The notes beneath the pieces were generated by a model. The model saw only the letters and a list, made by a program, of their open reading frames with translations, had not been told where the DNA came from and searched no databases. A program made the position numbers and the translations under genes. Below, piece after piece: positions 16,533 to 24,608 of a DNA stretch of 64,000 nucleotides. This stretch comes from Candidatus Iainarchaeum sp. (lineage in GTDB: Archaea > Iainarchaeota > Iainarchaeia > Iainarchaeales > UBA10219): positions 62,001 to 126,000 of the forward strand of contig JAGVWE010000004.1 of the NCBI GenBank assembly GCA_018304425.1, given 5' to 3'. The stretch's first letter is position 1, and each line of letters begins with the position of its first letter.

Positions 16533-17132
16533 TTACGCGGCCTTCTCCTTCGCCTTTTCTTCTTTCCTTGTCTCCTTGGTCTCCCGCTTCTTGGTGGGCC
16601 CAGCCTTGACCCATTCCTCTTTTCCCAGGCCGTCCTGCCGCATCGTCAAACCGATTTTCGACGCGGAAAGCGAGCCCTTCAAGCTCACCGTGACAATCCG
16701 CGCCGTGACGTTGTCGCCCTTCAACAGCTTCCGAGCCGACTCCTTTCCAACGAAGCCCGGGAGCTTCGCGTCATAATTGATGTAGTCATCCATGATCTGG
16801 CTGACGTGAATCAGCCCCTCGATGGGGCCAATCCGCGCAAACGCACCGAACTCCGTCACTTCCGTGACATAGCCGTCCACGACCTCGTGGACTTCCGGCT
16901 TGTACACCAGCAACTTCATGACCGCCGTATAATAGGCCGCGCCATCCCCTGGCACGACCCTTCCCTCTCCCGTGCTCTCGATTTCCGGGACCACGACCAC
17001 CAAGCCAAGATCCTCGTCCATCAAGCCCTCATACTCCTTTTGAACGAGCTTCAAAACCGTTTTCTTGAGGTCCGCCCCGAACTCCGCCGGAGGCACCCTA
17101 ACCGTGTCCGTGACCGTATACATCGAGTACAT
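16533..17132 (-). CDS. rpoE1: RNA polymerase subunit Rpo7 (RpoE')
   Basis: 199 residues. The N-terminal RNP-like domain starts MYSMYTVTDTVRVPPAEFG, which matches the family start. An S1/OB domain follows (VVDGYVTEVTEFGAFARIGP ... GLIHVSQIMDDYI). A Lys/Glu-rich tail of about 25 residues ends the protein. With Rpo4 it forms the polymerase stalk that binds nascent RNA. The rpo4 gene is not in this window. Confidence 0.95.
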   Translation of the reverse strand: MYSMYTVTDTVRVPPAEFGADLKKTVLKLVQKEYEGLMDEDLGLVVVVPEIESTGEGRVVPGDGAAYYTAVMKLLVYKPEVHEVVDGYVTEVTEFGAFARIGPIEGLIHVSQIMDDYINYDAKLPGFVGKESARKLLKGDNVTARIVTVSLKGSLSASKIGLTMRQDGLGKEEWVKAGPTKKRETKETRKEEKAKEKAA

Positions 17133-17135
17133 TCG

Positions 17136-17519
17136 TTACACCCCTTCACCAATGGCTTCCACCAATTTGTTTTGCCTAATGAATATAATCCTTTCCTTGA
17201 GCCTCGCCTTCAAGGCCCGGTCATTGGTCGCCACCCAGCAGCCATCCAACGCCAGCCCAACCAGGGCATCGTCGGCGTTTGCCGCGTTGACCCCAATAAC
17301 CTTGACCTCATTCGCCTTCAACTCCATTTCCGCGAGGTTCACGAGTTTTTCCATGGTTTTCCCCTTTCTCCGGAGCAATCCAAGCTCCCGTTCCACCTGC
17401 GCGGGAACAACGAACTCCACCCGGCCCAACAGCCGGCGGATTTCCCTGCAGGCGTTTACCTTCTGTTTCACCGTCCACACCAGGAAATTGGTGTCCAGCG
17501 CCACCCTCACCGTTTTCAC
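17136..17519 (-). CDS. PIN domain protein (Fcf1/Utp24-like)
   Basis: About 127 residues. It is a PIN nuclease fold with acidic residues in VALDTNFLVW (first Asp), VERELGLL, NADDALVGLA (middle acidic pair) and WVATNDRALKARL (last). The gene between aIF2-gamma and rpoE1 in archaea is usually this Fcf1-like PIN protein, probably an rRNA-processing nuclease. The start is GTG 17519, overlapping the preceding stop region by no more than a few bases; GTG 17510 is also possible. Confidence 0.85.
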   Translation of the reverse strand: MKTVRVALDTNFLVWTVKQKVNACREIRRLLGRVEFVVPAQVERELGLLRRKGKTMEKLVNLAEMELKANEVKVIGVNAANADDALVGLALDGCWVATNDRALKARLKERIIFIRQNKLVEAIGEGV

Positions 17520-17523
17520 GGTT

Positions 17524-18816
17524 TCATTGGGCGACGCCGTAGGCGACCAACCTCCACCGCTGCTGCTCCATCTTGCTGATGGCGACCTTCTGCCCCTTTT
17601 CCACGACAATCGGCATCTTCAACGCCAATTCCACCAGGTTCTTGTGCTTTTTCGCGACGTTCCCCACCATGGTCATCGTTCCAACCGTTATCACGAGCAA
17701 CTCGTTCGGCAGGATGTCGGTTGTCTTCTCGCCCACCAGCCGCTGCAACAAATGCACGTCCAGTTTCACGCTGTTCACGGGCGCGGGAAGCGTTCCAGGC
17801 TTTGCGATGACCTGGCCCCGCATCTGGTCGCTCCGCGTCAGGCCGGGGTCCAGGTTCGTGCCCAAGGCAATCAAGCCGCCCGGCCGCGCGGATTCCAGCA
17901 AGCCGTTCGCGACATCGATTTCTATTACCTTCGTCACGATGCTCTTCCCGTTGATGCCCGGGCTAATCTCAATCGAGTCGCCTTTCTTCACGGTTCCCTG
18001 CACGATGGAGCCGCCCAGCACGCCGCCCTTCATTTCCTCCGGGGAAATCCCCGGCTTGTTGACGTCGAAACTCCGCGCCGCGTACATCTTCAAGTCGAGT
18101 TTTTCGTCGAACTTCGGCGAAGGAATGTGTTCCTCGATGGCCTCAATCAGCAAGTCGATGTTGGTGTTGAAGTGAGCCGCCGTCGGAATGATGGGCGCGT
18201 TCTCGTAGCCGAACTCCTTCAAGAACTTCCTTATCTGGGCCTGGTTCTCCAACGCCTTTTCCTTGTCCACCAGGTCAATCTTGTTCTGCGCGACGACCAC
18301 GTTCTTCGTGCCCGACACGCTCAACGCCATCAGATGTTCCGCGGTCCGCGGCTGCGGCACGAACTCGTTGGCCGCGATGACCAGGATCGCGCCATGCATC
18401 AGCGCGGCGCCGCTCAACATGGTGGTCATCAGGGTTTCATGGCCCGGCGCGTCGATGAAGCTCACTTTCCGCAGCACCTTCGTCTTCCCCCCGCACACCC
18501 CACACGTTGCCTGCGTGGCATAGGCTTCCGAGCCCTTGCATTTCTCGCACTTCCGGAAAACCGCGTCCGCGTACCCCAACCGGATGGAGATGCCCTTCTT
18601 GAGCTCCTCGGAGTGGGTGTCCGTCCACTTCCCGGTCAAGGCCTTGGTCAAGGAGGTCTTGCCGTGGTCCACGTGCCCAATGAGGCCGAGGTTCACCTCG
18701 GCCTGTGTCTCGGCTCTTGCCTCGACCCCCGCCTCCGGCTCGCGCTTGTGGGCGGCCTCGTCCTTTGGCTTCGGCGACTCAGCCCTTGCCTTCTTCGCGG
18801 TTTCGGTTTTCTTCAT
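17524..18816 (-). CDS. eif2g: Translation initiation factor aIF2 gamma
   Basis: 430 residues. It is the GTPase that carries Met-tRNAi to the small subunit. The G1 motif is GHVDHGKT, followed by a zinc knuckle (CEKCKG ... CGVCGG), G3 DAPGHE, G4 NKID and the domain II/III beta barrels. An N-terminal extension of about 40 charged residues (Lys/Glu/Ala) comes before the G domain and is unlike typical short starts. The alpha and beta subunits are not in the window. Confidence 0.97.
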   Translation of the reverse strand: MKKTETAKKARAESPKPKDEAAHKREPEAGVEARAETQAEVNLGLIGHVDHGKTSLTKALTGKWTDTHSEELKKGISIRLGYADAVFRKCEKCKGSEAYATQATCGVCGGKTKVLRKVSFIDAPGHETLMTTMLSGAALMHGAILVIAANEFVPQPRTAEHLMALSVSGTKNVVVAQNKIDLVDKEKALENQAQIRKFLKEFGYENAPIIPTAAHFNTNIDLLIEAIEEHIPSPKFDEKLDLKMYAARSFDVNKPGISPEEMKGGVLGGSIVQGTVKKGDSIEISPGINGKSIVTKVIEIDVANGLLESARPGGLIALGTNLDPGLTRSDQMRGQVIAKPGTLPAPVNSVKLDVHLLQRLVGEKTTDILPNELLVITVGTMTMVGNVAKKHKNLVELALKMPIVVEKGQKVAISKMEQQRWRLVAYGVAQ

Positions 18817-18848
18817 CTGATTCCTTTCCCTGTTCCGTTCGCCTTTGC

Positions 18849-19343
18849 TCAGTGCTTGGGTTTCTTGATGCCGCCCTCGCCGGCCTCCCGCTCCTTCAGC
18901 ACCTCTTCCTTTGACCGCTCCACGTTCGCCATGGACTTGGCGATGAGTTCTTCCTTGGCCGACAACGCCTTTTCCTCGACCTTCACCTTGGGCATGAACT
19001 CCTCGAACGGCTTTGAACCGTGCTTCTTGACGGCCAGGTTCACCTGGGACGTTTCATTCGTGATGAGGTTGCCCCGGAACGCAATGCGCTGCCTCAACCC
19101 CTTCTTCTTGTCCAGCGTAACGAAAATCCTTCGCCTCGCCGCACCCTCCAGGTCCGGCTTGATGGGAAAGCCTTCCTTGTCGCTTCCCCCGGTGATGACC
19201 GCCGTATAGCCTTCGAAGCCCAGCGAGTCGAGGCTCACCTCTTCGCCGACCTTGTGGTTCAAGAAAAGGGCCGCGTCCTCCGCCTTGTGCGAAAACGCTT
19301 TCCCCGACTTTGGATCCGATATCACGATATTCAACTCATTCAC
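18849..19343 (-). CDS. rps6e: Ribosomal protein S6e
   Basis: 164 residues. It begins MNELNIVISDPKSGKAFSHK, with the typical GFPIKPDLEGAARRRIFVT segment. The C-terminus is extended with charged helix (SKEEVLKEREAGEGG). It is cotranscribed with infB upstream and aIF2-gamma downstream, the usual archaeal order. Confidence 0.95.
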   Translation of the reverse strand: MNELNIVISDPKSGKAFSHKAEDAALFLNHKVGEEVSLDSLGFEGYTAVITGGSDKEGFPIKPDLEGAARRRIFVTLDKKKGLRQRIAFRGNLITNETSQVNLAVKKHGSKPFEEFMPKVKVEEKALSAKEELIAKSMANVERSKEEVLKEREAGEGGIKKPKH

Positions 19344-19367
19344 CTCGCATTAAACGCTCCTAAACCC

Positions 19368-21125
19368 TTACGCTTCTTCCTTGCCCTCCAACCCCATGAT
19401 TTCCGATACGAGTTCCAGCTCGGGCTGGCTCAAGACGGAACCCAGTTCAAGCAGTTCATGGAACTGCTTCCTCGGAATAACCGTGAACAACTCGTCTTTC
19501 TCGGAGAGGTTCCTGCCCATGGTGGCGCCCTCAATCGAGACCGCGACCTCCATGCCCTCCCGGGCCTCGCTCAAGGGCTTGCCCTCCAACTGGATGGCCG
19601 CGATTCGCCCAATCCGCTCCCCTTTCCCGTTCATGACGTCCACGTTGGCCCGGAGCCTGCCCGCCAACACCCTCACTCCCACCACTGCCGGCTTCGCGTT
19701 CCGGAACACGTGGTCGGGTAACAGCTTGACGCGGGCCGGCAAGACCAGGCGCTCCAGCTTTTCCTCGAGTGACTTGTTCTTCTGCTCGGCCTGCCACCTG
19801 TCATAGTCTTCCAGCAGCCGGTACACGACGTCGCCCTGGAAAATGGTCACGCCGCGCTTCCCGGCTTCTTCGAGGGCATCGGGCTTGGCCCCGGTGTGGA
19901 ACGCGAAAATCACGCCCTTCAAGGGCTCCTTTTCCTTGATGCCTTCCATCTCAATCACGTCGCGGCGCGAAATCTCGCCCACGTCGGCCTTCCGGATGCG
20001 GATGCCCTTGTCCTGCAACAACTTGATCAACGCCTCCAATGCGCCCAGGGTGTCGGCGCGTGCAATGGGCCCCAGGGAATCCGACTCGATCTTGACGTGC
20101 TGGATTTCGTCGGCCACTTCCTTCTCCTCGCGGCCATCCGTCTTCACGCGCAACGGCGAACCCGCCAAGGCCAGGTCCAGGCCCGGTGCCGCGATTTTCA
20201 CTCCCGCCGCGGCGTGCACGAAGGCAACGCTCTTGAACTTCTCTTGGGGCGCCCTTATTTCGTCCAAGGGCTTGGGCTCGAGCAGGGCCCGCACCTTGGC
20301 GGTAATCACGCCCTCCTTGCCGCCCAACACGATTTCATCGCCCACCCTAATCGTTCCATCGTAGAGGATGACGTCCACGGTCTTGCCCAGGCCCCGCTCC
20401 TCCTTGACTTCGAGGATGGTGCCCTTGCCCGGGCCCTCCACGTGGATGCTGAGCTCGTTTTCCATGAACTTCTGGCTCAACCCGGCCAGGAACATCAGCA
20501 CCTCGGGGAGGCCCTCGCCGCTCTTCGCGCACACCGGGACAATCGGCACTTCCTTGGTGAACTCGCGGATGCGGTCAAAGCGCTCGCTGCGGAAGCCGTG
20601 CGCGTGCAGTTGCCCGACGATCTCGTACACCTTGCGGTCCAATTCCTCGACGACGTCCGCACTCTGCTCCTTCACGTTGTTCGAAAACGATTCCCGCTTC
20701 GTCTGCCAGCCCCGGATGGCGTCAATCTTGTTGGCCACGCAGACAAAGGGAACCTTGAACGAGCGCAGGATGTCAATCGCTTCCACCGTCTGCTTTTCCA
20801 GGCCCCGGTTGACGTCAATGACCACCACGGCAAGGTCCGCGATGCTGCCCCCGCGCTTCCGCAGGTTGCTGAAAGCCTCATGCCCCGGCGTGTCAATGAA
20901 CAACAGGCCCGGCAACGTGATGTGGAACCCATATCTTTCCAGGAGGCCGCCCGCGATTCTCCGCACGACTTCAATCGGTACTTCCGTGGCCCCGATGTGC
21001 TGGGTGATGCCGCCAGCCTCTTTTTCCGCGATGGCCGTTCCCCTGATCGTGTCCAGCAACTTGGTCTTGCCCGCGTCCACGTGGCCCAACACCGTGATAA
21101 TGGGTTTACGGATTTGTTTTTCCAT
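19368..21125 (-). CDS. infB: Translation initiation factor aIF5B (IF-2 homolog)
   Basis: About 585 residues. It is a GTPase that promotes subunit joining. The G1 motif is VLGHVDAGKTKLLD, G3 is DTPGHEAFSNLRKRG and G4 is ANKID. Four domains are present and end in the short C-terminal tail with the conserved RKQFHELLELGSVLSQPE-like helix. There is no long eukaryotic N-terminal extension. ATG 21125 gives the family start MEKQIRKPI. It lies 39 bases downstream of dut. Confidence 0.96.
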   Translation of the reverse strand: MEKQIRKPIITVLGHVDAGKTKLLDTIRGTAIAEKEAGGITQHIGATEVPIEVVRRIAGGLLERYGFHITLPGLLFIDTPGHEAFSNLRKRGGSIADLAVVVIDVNRGLEKQTVEAIDILRSFKVPFVCVANKIDAIRGWQTKRESFSNNVKEQSADVVEELDRKVYEIVGQLHAHGFRSERFDRIREFTKEVPIVPVCAKSGEGLPEVLMFLAGLSQKFMENELSIHVEGPGKGTILEVKEERGLGKTVDVILYDGTIRVGDEIVLGGKEGVITAKVRALLEPKPLDEIRAPQEKFKSVAFVHAAAGVKIAAPGLDLALAGSPLRVKTDGREEKEVADEIQHVKIESDSLGPIARADTLGALEALIKLLQDKGIRIRKADVGEISRRDVIEMEGIKEKEPLKGVIFAFHTGAKPDALEEAGKRGVTIFQGDVVYRLLEDYDRWQAEQKNKSLEEKLERLVLPARVKLLPDHVFRNAKPAVVGVRVLAGRLRANVDVMNGKGERIGRIAAIQLEGKPLSEAREGMEVAVSIEGATMGRNLSEKDELFTVIPRKQFHELLELGSVLSQPELELVSEIMGLEGKEEA

Positions 21126-21164
21126 TGCCACCACAACCGTTGCCTGCACGCCCAGCAAACCCCC

Positions 21165-21602
21165 TCAATGCAATCCCGTGGAACCGAAACCCGACTCGTT
21201 GCGCGTCGTGGCCTCCAGTTCGCTTACTTCGGTTACCTCGGCTTGTTCCACGCGCGCCAGCACGAGTTGCGCGATTTTCTTCCCCTTTTCGGCCTTGAAC
21301 GGGCGCTCCCCGTGGTTGATGACAATGACCCCTATCTCGCCGCGGTAGCCCGCGTCAATCGTGCCCGGCGCGTTCAACACCGTGATGCCTTCCTTCAAGG
21401 CCAGGCCGCTCTTCGGCCGCACCTGGGCCTCGAAGCCCTTTGGCACCGCAATCTTCAAGCCGGTGGGCACGAGCCTGCGCTGGCCCGGCTTTATTTCACA
21501 GGACTCCGTGGCATACAAGTCCAGGCCGGAATCGCCTTCGTGCTCGTAGGCAGGCAGCCTTGCGTCCGCGGAAACCCTTTTCACGAGCAGTTTGATTCCC
21601 AT
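21165..21602 (-). CDS. dut: Deoxyuridine 5'-triphosphate nucleotidohydrolase
   Basis: 145 residues. It is a trimeric dUTPase that hydrolyses dUTP to dUMP. The motifs in order are GDSGLDLYA (motif 1), VRPKSGLALKEGI (motif 2), NAPGTIDAGYRGEIGVIVIN (motif 3), KIAQLVLARV (motif 4) and the C-terminal arm ESGFGSTG (motif 5). It sits between ndk and infB, so two nucleotide-pool enzymes are embedded in a translation operon. Confidence 0.95.
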   Translation of the reverse strand: MGIKLLVKRVSADARLPAYEHEGDSGLDLYATESCEIKPGQRRLVPTGLKIAVPKGFEAQVRPKSGLALKEGITVLNAPGTIDAGYRGEIGVIVINHGERPFKAEKGKKIAQLVLARVEQAEVTEVSELEATTRNESGFGSTGLH

Positions 21603-21618
21603 CGCCTTCCAGTAGCCT

Positions 21619-22086
21619 TCACGCCTTCTTCTCTTCTTCCGAGTACAACCAGTCCAGGCTCATCAACGGATAGGCATGCAACTCGCTTTCCTTGAAGAAC
21701 CGCTTGATTTCCTTTTCGGCTTCTTCCTTGGACCCCGAGGCATGGATGAGGTTCTGCTGGTGGCTCATCGAAAAATCCCCTCGAATGCTGCCCATGTCCG
21801 CCTTTCTCCCCGAGGTAGCGCCCACCATCTTGCGCACGACTTCCACGGCCTCCACCCCTTCCAAGGCGATGACCACGCAGGGAATCGAGGCCATGTATTT
21901 CACGAGGCCCTGGAAGAACGGCTTGTCCTTGTGGTGCGCGTAGTGCTCTTCCAGTTTGGTGGGCGCCAGGCGCTCCATCTTGAGGCCAATGACCCTGAAC
22001 CCCTTGTTCTCAAAGCGCTTGAGGATTTCCCCCATGAGGCCGCGGTTGACGGCATCCGGCTTCAGGATGACACAGGTCCGTTCCAT
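21619..22086 (-). CDS. ndk: Nucleoside diphosphate kinase
   Basis: About 155 residues. It starts MERTCVILKPDAVNRGLMGEI. The catalytic His is in NLIHASGS, and the site for nucleotide contact is GATSGRKADMGSIRGDFS. It uses ATP to phosphorylate NDPs. ATG 22086 overlaps the rpl24e stop. The order rpl7ae-rps28e-rpl24e-ndk is common in archaea. Confidence 0.97.
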   Translation of the reverse strand: MERTCVILKPDAVNRGLMGEILKRFENKGFRVIGLKMERLAPTKLEEHYAHHKDKPFFQGLVKYMASIPCVVIALEGVEAVEVVRKMVGATSGRKADMGSIRGDFSMSHQQNLIHASGSKEEAEKEIKRFFKESELHAYPLMSLDWLYSEEEKKA

Positions 22087-22346
22087 CACGCCTCGACCTC
22101 CTTCGCCTTCTTCTCCTCTTTCAGGACGTCCCGGTCGGCTCCCTTCAAGGCCTTGCCCCGGTCGTGGGACACCTTGATCTGGTGGTATCTACTCGTCCAC
22201 TTGGTCTTGCGCCGGCTCCGGCCCAGCTTCAACGCGTTTTTCTCGCATTTCTTGGCGCAGAAGTGGAACACCGTGGCATCCTTTTTCACGTACATGAAGC
22301 CGGTGCCCTTCTGAATTTCCCTTCCACAAAACGAACACGTCGACAT
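22086..22346 (-). CDS. rpl24e: Ribosomal protein L24e
   Basis: 86 residues. A TRASH-type zinc knuckle is formed by CSFCGREI and FHFCAKKCEKN, followed by RKTKWTSRYHQI-like basic segments. The C-terminal tail is Lys/Glu rich. Confidence 0.95.
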   Translation of the reverse strand: MSTCSFCGREIQKGTGFMYVKKDATVFHFCAKKCEKNALKLGRSRRKTKWTSRYHQIKVSHDRGKALKGADRDVLKEEKKAKEVEA

Positions 22347-22362
22347 TTTTTCACCCGTGCAC

Positions 22363-22575
22363 TTACCTTGCCCTGATTTCCTTGGCCTCGCGCTCGGTGT
22401 TCAAGAGGATCACGACATCGCCTTTCTTGATGTTTCCCTTGACGTTCCGCCGCTTGACCCGGCCCTTTTCCGGGCCGTCCAGAATCTTGCACAGCACCTG
22501 GATGATTTCGCCGTAGACTCCCGTGCGCTGCACGATTTCCACGACTTCCGCGGGGGTTCCCCTTTCAGTTGCCAT
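22363..22575 (-). CDS. rps28e: Ribosomal protein S28e
   Basis: 70 residues. It is an OB-fold protein with [17 protein letters not shown] and the hallmark [18 protein letters not shown]. It ends ...[11 protein letters not shown], the usual Arg-rich tail. Confidence 0.96.
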   Translation of the reverse strand: MATERGTPAEVVEIVQRTGVYGEIIQVLCKILDGPEKGRVKRRNVKGNIKKGDVVILLNTEREAKEIRAR

Positions 22576-22585
22576 GTGCCTTCAC

Positions 22586-22951
22586 CTACTTCCTCAACTC
22601 GCTGAGTTTCTTGACGACGTCATCCAATTCCTTCTTGGCGTCGCCTTCCTCGGCGATTGCAACGGCCGTGGTCGAGACGCCGATGCCGGACTTCTCGCCG
22701 AGCTCCTTGCGCGTCGGCACAAAGCCGAACGGCACGTTTTTCTCCGCGCACAACAACGGCAAATGCATCATGATTTCAGGGGGAGAAACGTCTTCCGCCA
22801 TCACCACGAGCTTGGCCTTCTGGCGCTCAATGGCCTTCGTGACCTCGTTGCTGCCAATCCGGAGCTTGCCGCCCTTCCTCGCCTTTTCCACGAGGCCGAG
22901 GCAACGCTCTGCCAGTTCCTTTGGAACGCTGAACTTAACGTATTCTGCCAT
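22586..22951 (-). CDS. rpl7ae: Ribosomal protein L7Ae
   Basis: About 121 residues. It is a kink-turn RNA-binding protein of the large subunit, of C/D and H/ACA guide RNPs and of RNase P in archaea. The GSNEVTKAIERQKAKLVVMAEDVSPPEI segment is the signature, and the loop GIGVSTTAVAI contacts RNA. ATG 22951 follows an SD (GGAGGTG). It heads the 8-kb translation superoperon and has an unusually structured leader with two tandem-GA hairpins (22993-23036). Confidence 0.96.
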   Translation of the reverse strand: MAEYVKFSVPKELAERCLGLVEKARKGGKLRIGSNEVTKAIERQKAKLVVMAEDVSPPEIMMHLPLLCAEKNVPFGFVPTRKELGEKSGIGVSTTAVAIAEEGDAKKELDDVVKKLSELRK

Positions 22952-22992
22952 CAACGCACACCTCCAGTTTCACAGCCCATTCAGGCAAGCAC

Positions 22993-23036
22993 TCCCTCGC
23001 CCTTTCAAGGGCTCGGGACTCGCCCTGCTGGGCTCG
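22993..23036 (-). promoter_or_regulatory. Two tandem-GA hairpins in rpl7ae leader (copies 4 and 5)
   Basis: Read on the minus strand. The hairpin at 23036-23019 is C-GA-GCCC-AGCA-GGGC-GA-G. The one at 23018-22993 is UCCC-GA-GCCCU-UGAA-AGGGC-GA-GGGA. Both keep the symmetric GA/GA internal loop and a GCCC/GGGC inner stem seen in the three copies at 29990, 45519 and 46949. They lie 42-85 bases before the rpl7ae start codon, within its predicted leader. Confidence 0.6.
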
Positions 23037-23076
23037 CTGTCATAGGCAAAATAGAGCGCCCACCTTTCAGCCGAAC

Positions 23077-23133
23077 GCTTAAAAAACTATTTTGGGTGGG
23101 TTGCCCAAAAGGGCCAAAACCACATAGTATAAC
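23077..23133 (-). promoter_or_regulatory. Promoter of the rpl7ae superoperon
   Basis: Two minus-strand TATA-like boxes occur: GTTATACTATG at 23123-23133 and one in GTTTTTTAAGCG near 23077-23088. They would give leaders of about 150 or about 105 bases, far longer than the leaderless norm in this window. Confidence 0.5.
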
Positions 23134-23213
23134 CCCCACGGCAAGGCTTTTAAAGGTCTCGGTGAAGCCTTTCAAACCCCTCTGGGCCTTCGGCCAAAAG
23201 GACGGGCAAAAGC

Positions 23214-23223
23214 CATTTATAGG
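23214..23223 (+). promoter_or_regulatory. TATA box for gene at 23245
   Basis: CATTTATAGG, about 26 bases before ATG 23245. Confidence 0.55.
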
Positions 23224-23244
23224 TCTGCGCCCCTATTCTATTGC

Positions 23245-23778
23245 ATGCTTAAAGCGATTCGAAGGGCTGGACAAACCCTTTGGTCTGCCGGGAAGCGGGT
23301 GGCCTGGAAAGCCTACACCGGCCTCGGTGGAAGGGACCGGCGGAAGCACTTGGAGGTCCGCCGCACCAATTTCCATCCCATGGAAGAATCAGGCCAACAT
23401 GGCCGCCTCATGCCAGGGCAGGTTGTTGCCCTGGAAGCAGGCCCGAAACGTTATGCCTTGCAGCAATCCTATCCAAGGGCTTTCCTTGCTTCCAAGCCAA
23501 GCAAGGACCCCAACCTCGAACTGATTGGCGTGGCCACCATTCCACGAAAAATAAGGAAAAGCGGTTCCCGGGCCGCTGAGGAGCCATTTCCGCCTTCCAG
23601 GGAACTAACCGAATGGGACGTGCCCGAAGAATTCCGGGAATTGTTTCGCGCGTTTGCCACCGAATTGGGTGGCTTGGCGCAAATCCAGGCCTTTGGCCCG
23701 GCAAGTTCTTTCCGCATGCCGCAAGTAAAAGGGCCCGTGCGAAGGATTTACTACTACGTTGACCGCCGCCGTGACTAG
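23245..23778 (+). CDS. Protein of unknown function
   Basis: A 177-residue basic protein. The N-terminus is amphipathic (MLKAIRRAGQTLWSAGKRVAW). A VALEAGPKRYALQQSYP segment and a helical part (EEFRELFRAFATELGGLAQI) follow, and it ends in a basic strand RRIYYYVDRRRD. No motif is recognised. The TATA box spacing supports this start and real expression. Confidence 0.5.
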   Translation: MLKAIRRAGQTLWSAGKRVAWKAYTGLGGRDRRKHLEVRRTNFHPMEESGQHGRLMPGQVVALEAGPKRYALQQSYPRAFLASKPSKDPNLELIGVATIPRKIRKSGSRAAEEPFPPSRELTEWDVPEEFRELFRAFATELGGLAQIQAFGPASSFRMPQVKGPVRRIYYYVDRRRD

Positions 23779-23806
23779 AAAAACGGGAAAACCCCCAGAC
23801 CCGCAA

Positions 23807-23816
23807 CCTTTTTAAG
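23807..23816 (+). promoter_or_regulatory. TATA box for RHH protein
   Basis: CCTTTTTAAG, about 27 bases before ATG 23841. Confidence 0.5.
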
Positions 23817-23840
23817 AAGCACCTGGTATTACTTAGTGAT

Positions 23841-24134
23841 ATGGAGCACGTGAGCATTAAACTGGATTCGGCCATCGCCAGGCAGATTGAGCGGGCTCTG
23901 GGCGAATTCAATTATACCACGAAAACGGAGTTCATCCGGGACGCCATCCGGGGCAAGCTGAAGGAATTGGACGGGGAGCGCCGGAAGGCGAAGGCCGAGC
24001 GGGCCCTGTTGGCCGCCTACGGCTCGCTGAAGGGCCAGAGCAAGGCGAAGACGGACGAGGAATGGCGCGCGCTGAAGCTTAAGGCATGGGATGAGTTCAA
24101 TCGGAGGCGGGAACAACAAACTAATCGAAAATGA
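23841..24134 (+). CDS. Ribbon-helix-helix antitoxin-like protein
   Basis: 97 residues. The first 45 form a CopG/MetJ-type ribbon-helix-helix: strand EHVSIKLD, helix AIARQIERALGEF, turn NYTTKTEFIRDAIRGKLKEL. A charged helical C-terminus (Lys/Arg/Glu) follows, which in antitoxins wraps the toxin. Its 3' end overlaps by 14 bases with a PIN-domain gene on the opposite strand. This looks like a VapBC-type pair in tail-to-tail layout, which is unusual since such pairs are normally one operon. Confidence 0.75.
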   Translation: MEHVSIKLDSAIARQIERALGEFNYTTKTEFIRDAIRGKLKELDGERRKAKAERALLAAYGSLKGQSKAKTDEEWRALKLKAWDEFNRRREQQTNRK

Positions 24135-24543
24135 TTTCCTCCGGTTTCCTGACTTCCACCACGTCCCGCAGGCATTCAAAGCCGTGGTCTCTCGCCACCA
24201 GCACCGCACCGTTGTCCCGCGCGACGATGGCGTGCGTGAGGTCGGATTCATGGGATTCTGTCCGCGTCTGCGCCAGCTCTCTTGCTTCGGCCCGTTGCTC
24301 GTCCGAAATCTCGACTCGAATCAGCGCTTCTTCGAAGGCGGAAAACGCTTGCTGGATTCGTTCCATGGAATAACCTTGCCGTAATTCGTCTACGGTTAGA
24401 TCGGAATAAAGGATTTTATGTCCTCGTGCCAGGCAGGCCTGGATAAAGCTGAACGCCAATTCCCCCAGTGGCCGGATATTGTCCCTTCGGTCGCCAAGGT
24501 AATCCCACCAGATGGAAGTATCCAAGTAAAACCGTTTCGCCAC
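24121..24543 (-). CDS. PIN domain ribonuclease, VapC-like toxin
   Basis: About 140 residues. It has PIN motifs: RFYLDTSIWWDYLGD (first Asp), TVDELRQG (Glu), ESHESDLTHAIVARD (acidic middle residues) and VARDHGFECL (final Asp). It probably cleaves tRNA or other RNA. GTG 24543 is chosen because it puts VAKRFYLDTS at the N-terminus and lies about 26 bases after a weak TATA-like TTAGTTAAGG; TTG 24561 is also open. The partner is probably the convergent RHH gene. Confidence 0.8.
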   Translation of the reverse strand: MAKRFYLDTSIWWDYLGDRRDNIRPLGELAFSFIQACLARGHKILYSDLTVDELRQGYSMERIQQAFSAFEEALIRVEISDEQRAEARELAQTRTESHESDLTHAIVARDNGAVLVARDHGFECLRDVVEVRKPEEIIFD

Positions 24544-24608
24544 GCCTAAACAAGCACCCAAAAGCCTTAACTAATTTTCGTCGATTGACGAATATTCTGG
24601 TATCGGGC

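Noticed and set aside
22993-23036. Kink-turn in the rpl7ae leader
   Set aside because: The internal loops are symmetric GA/GA. No three-base bulge exists on either strand.
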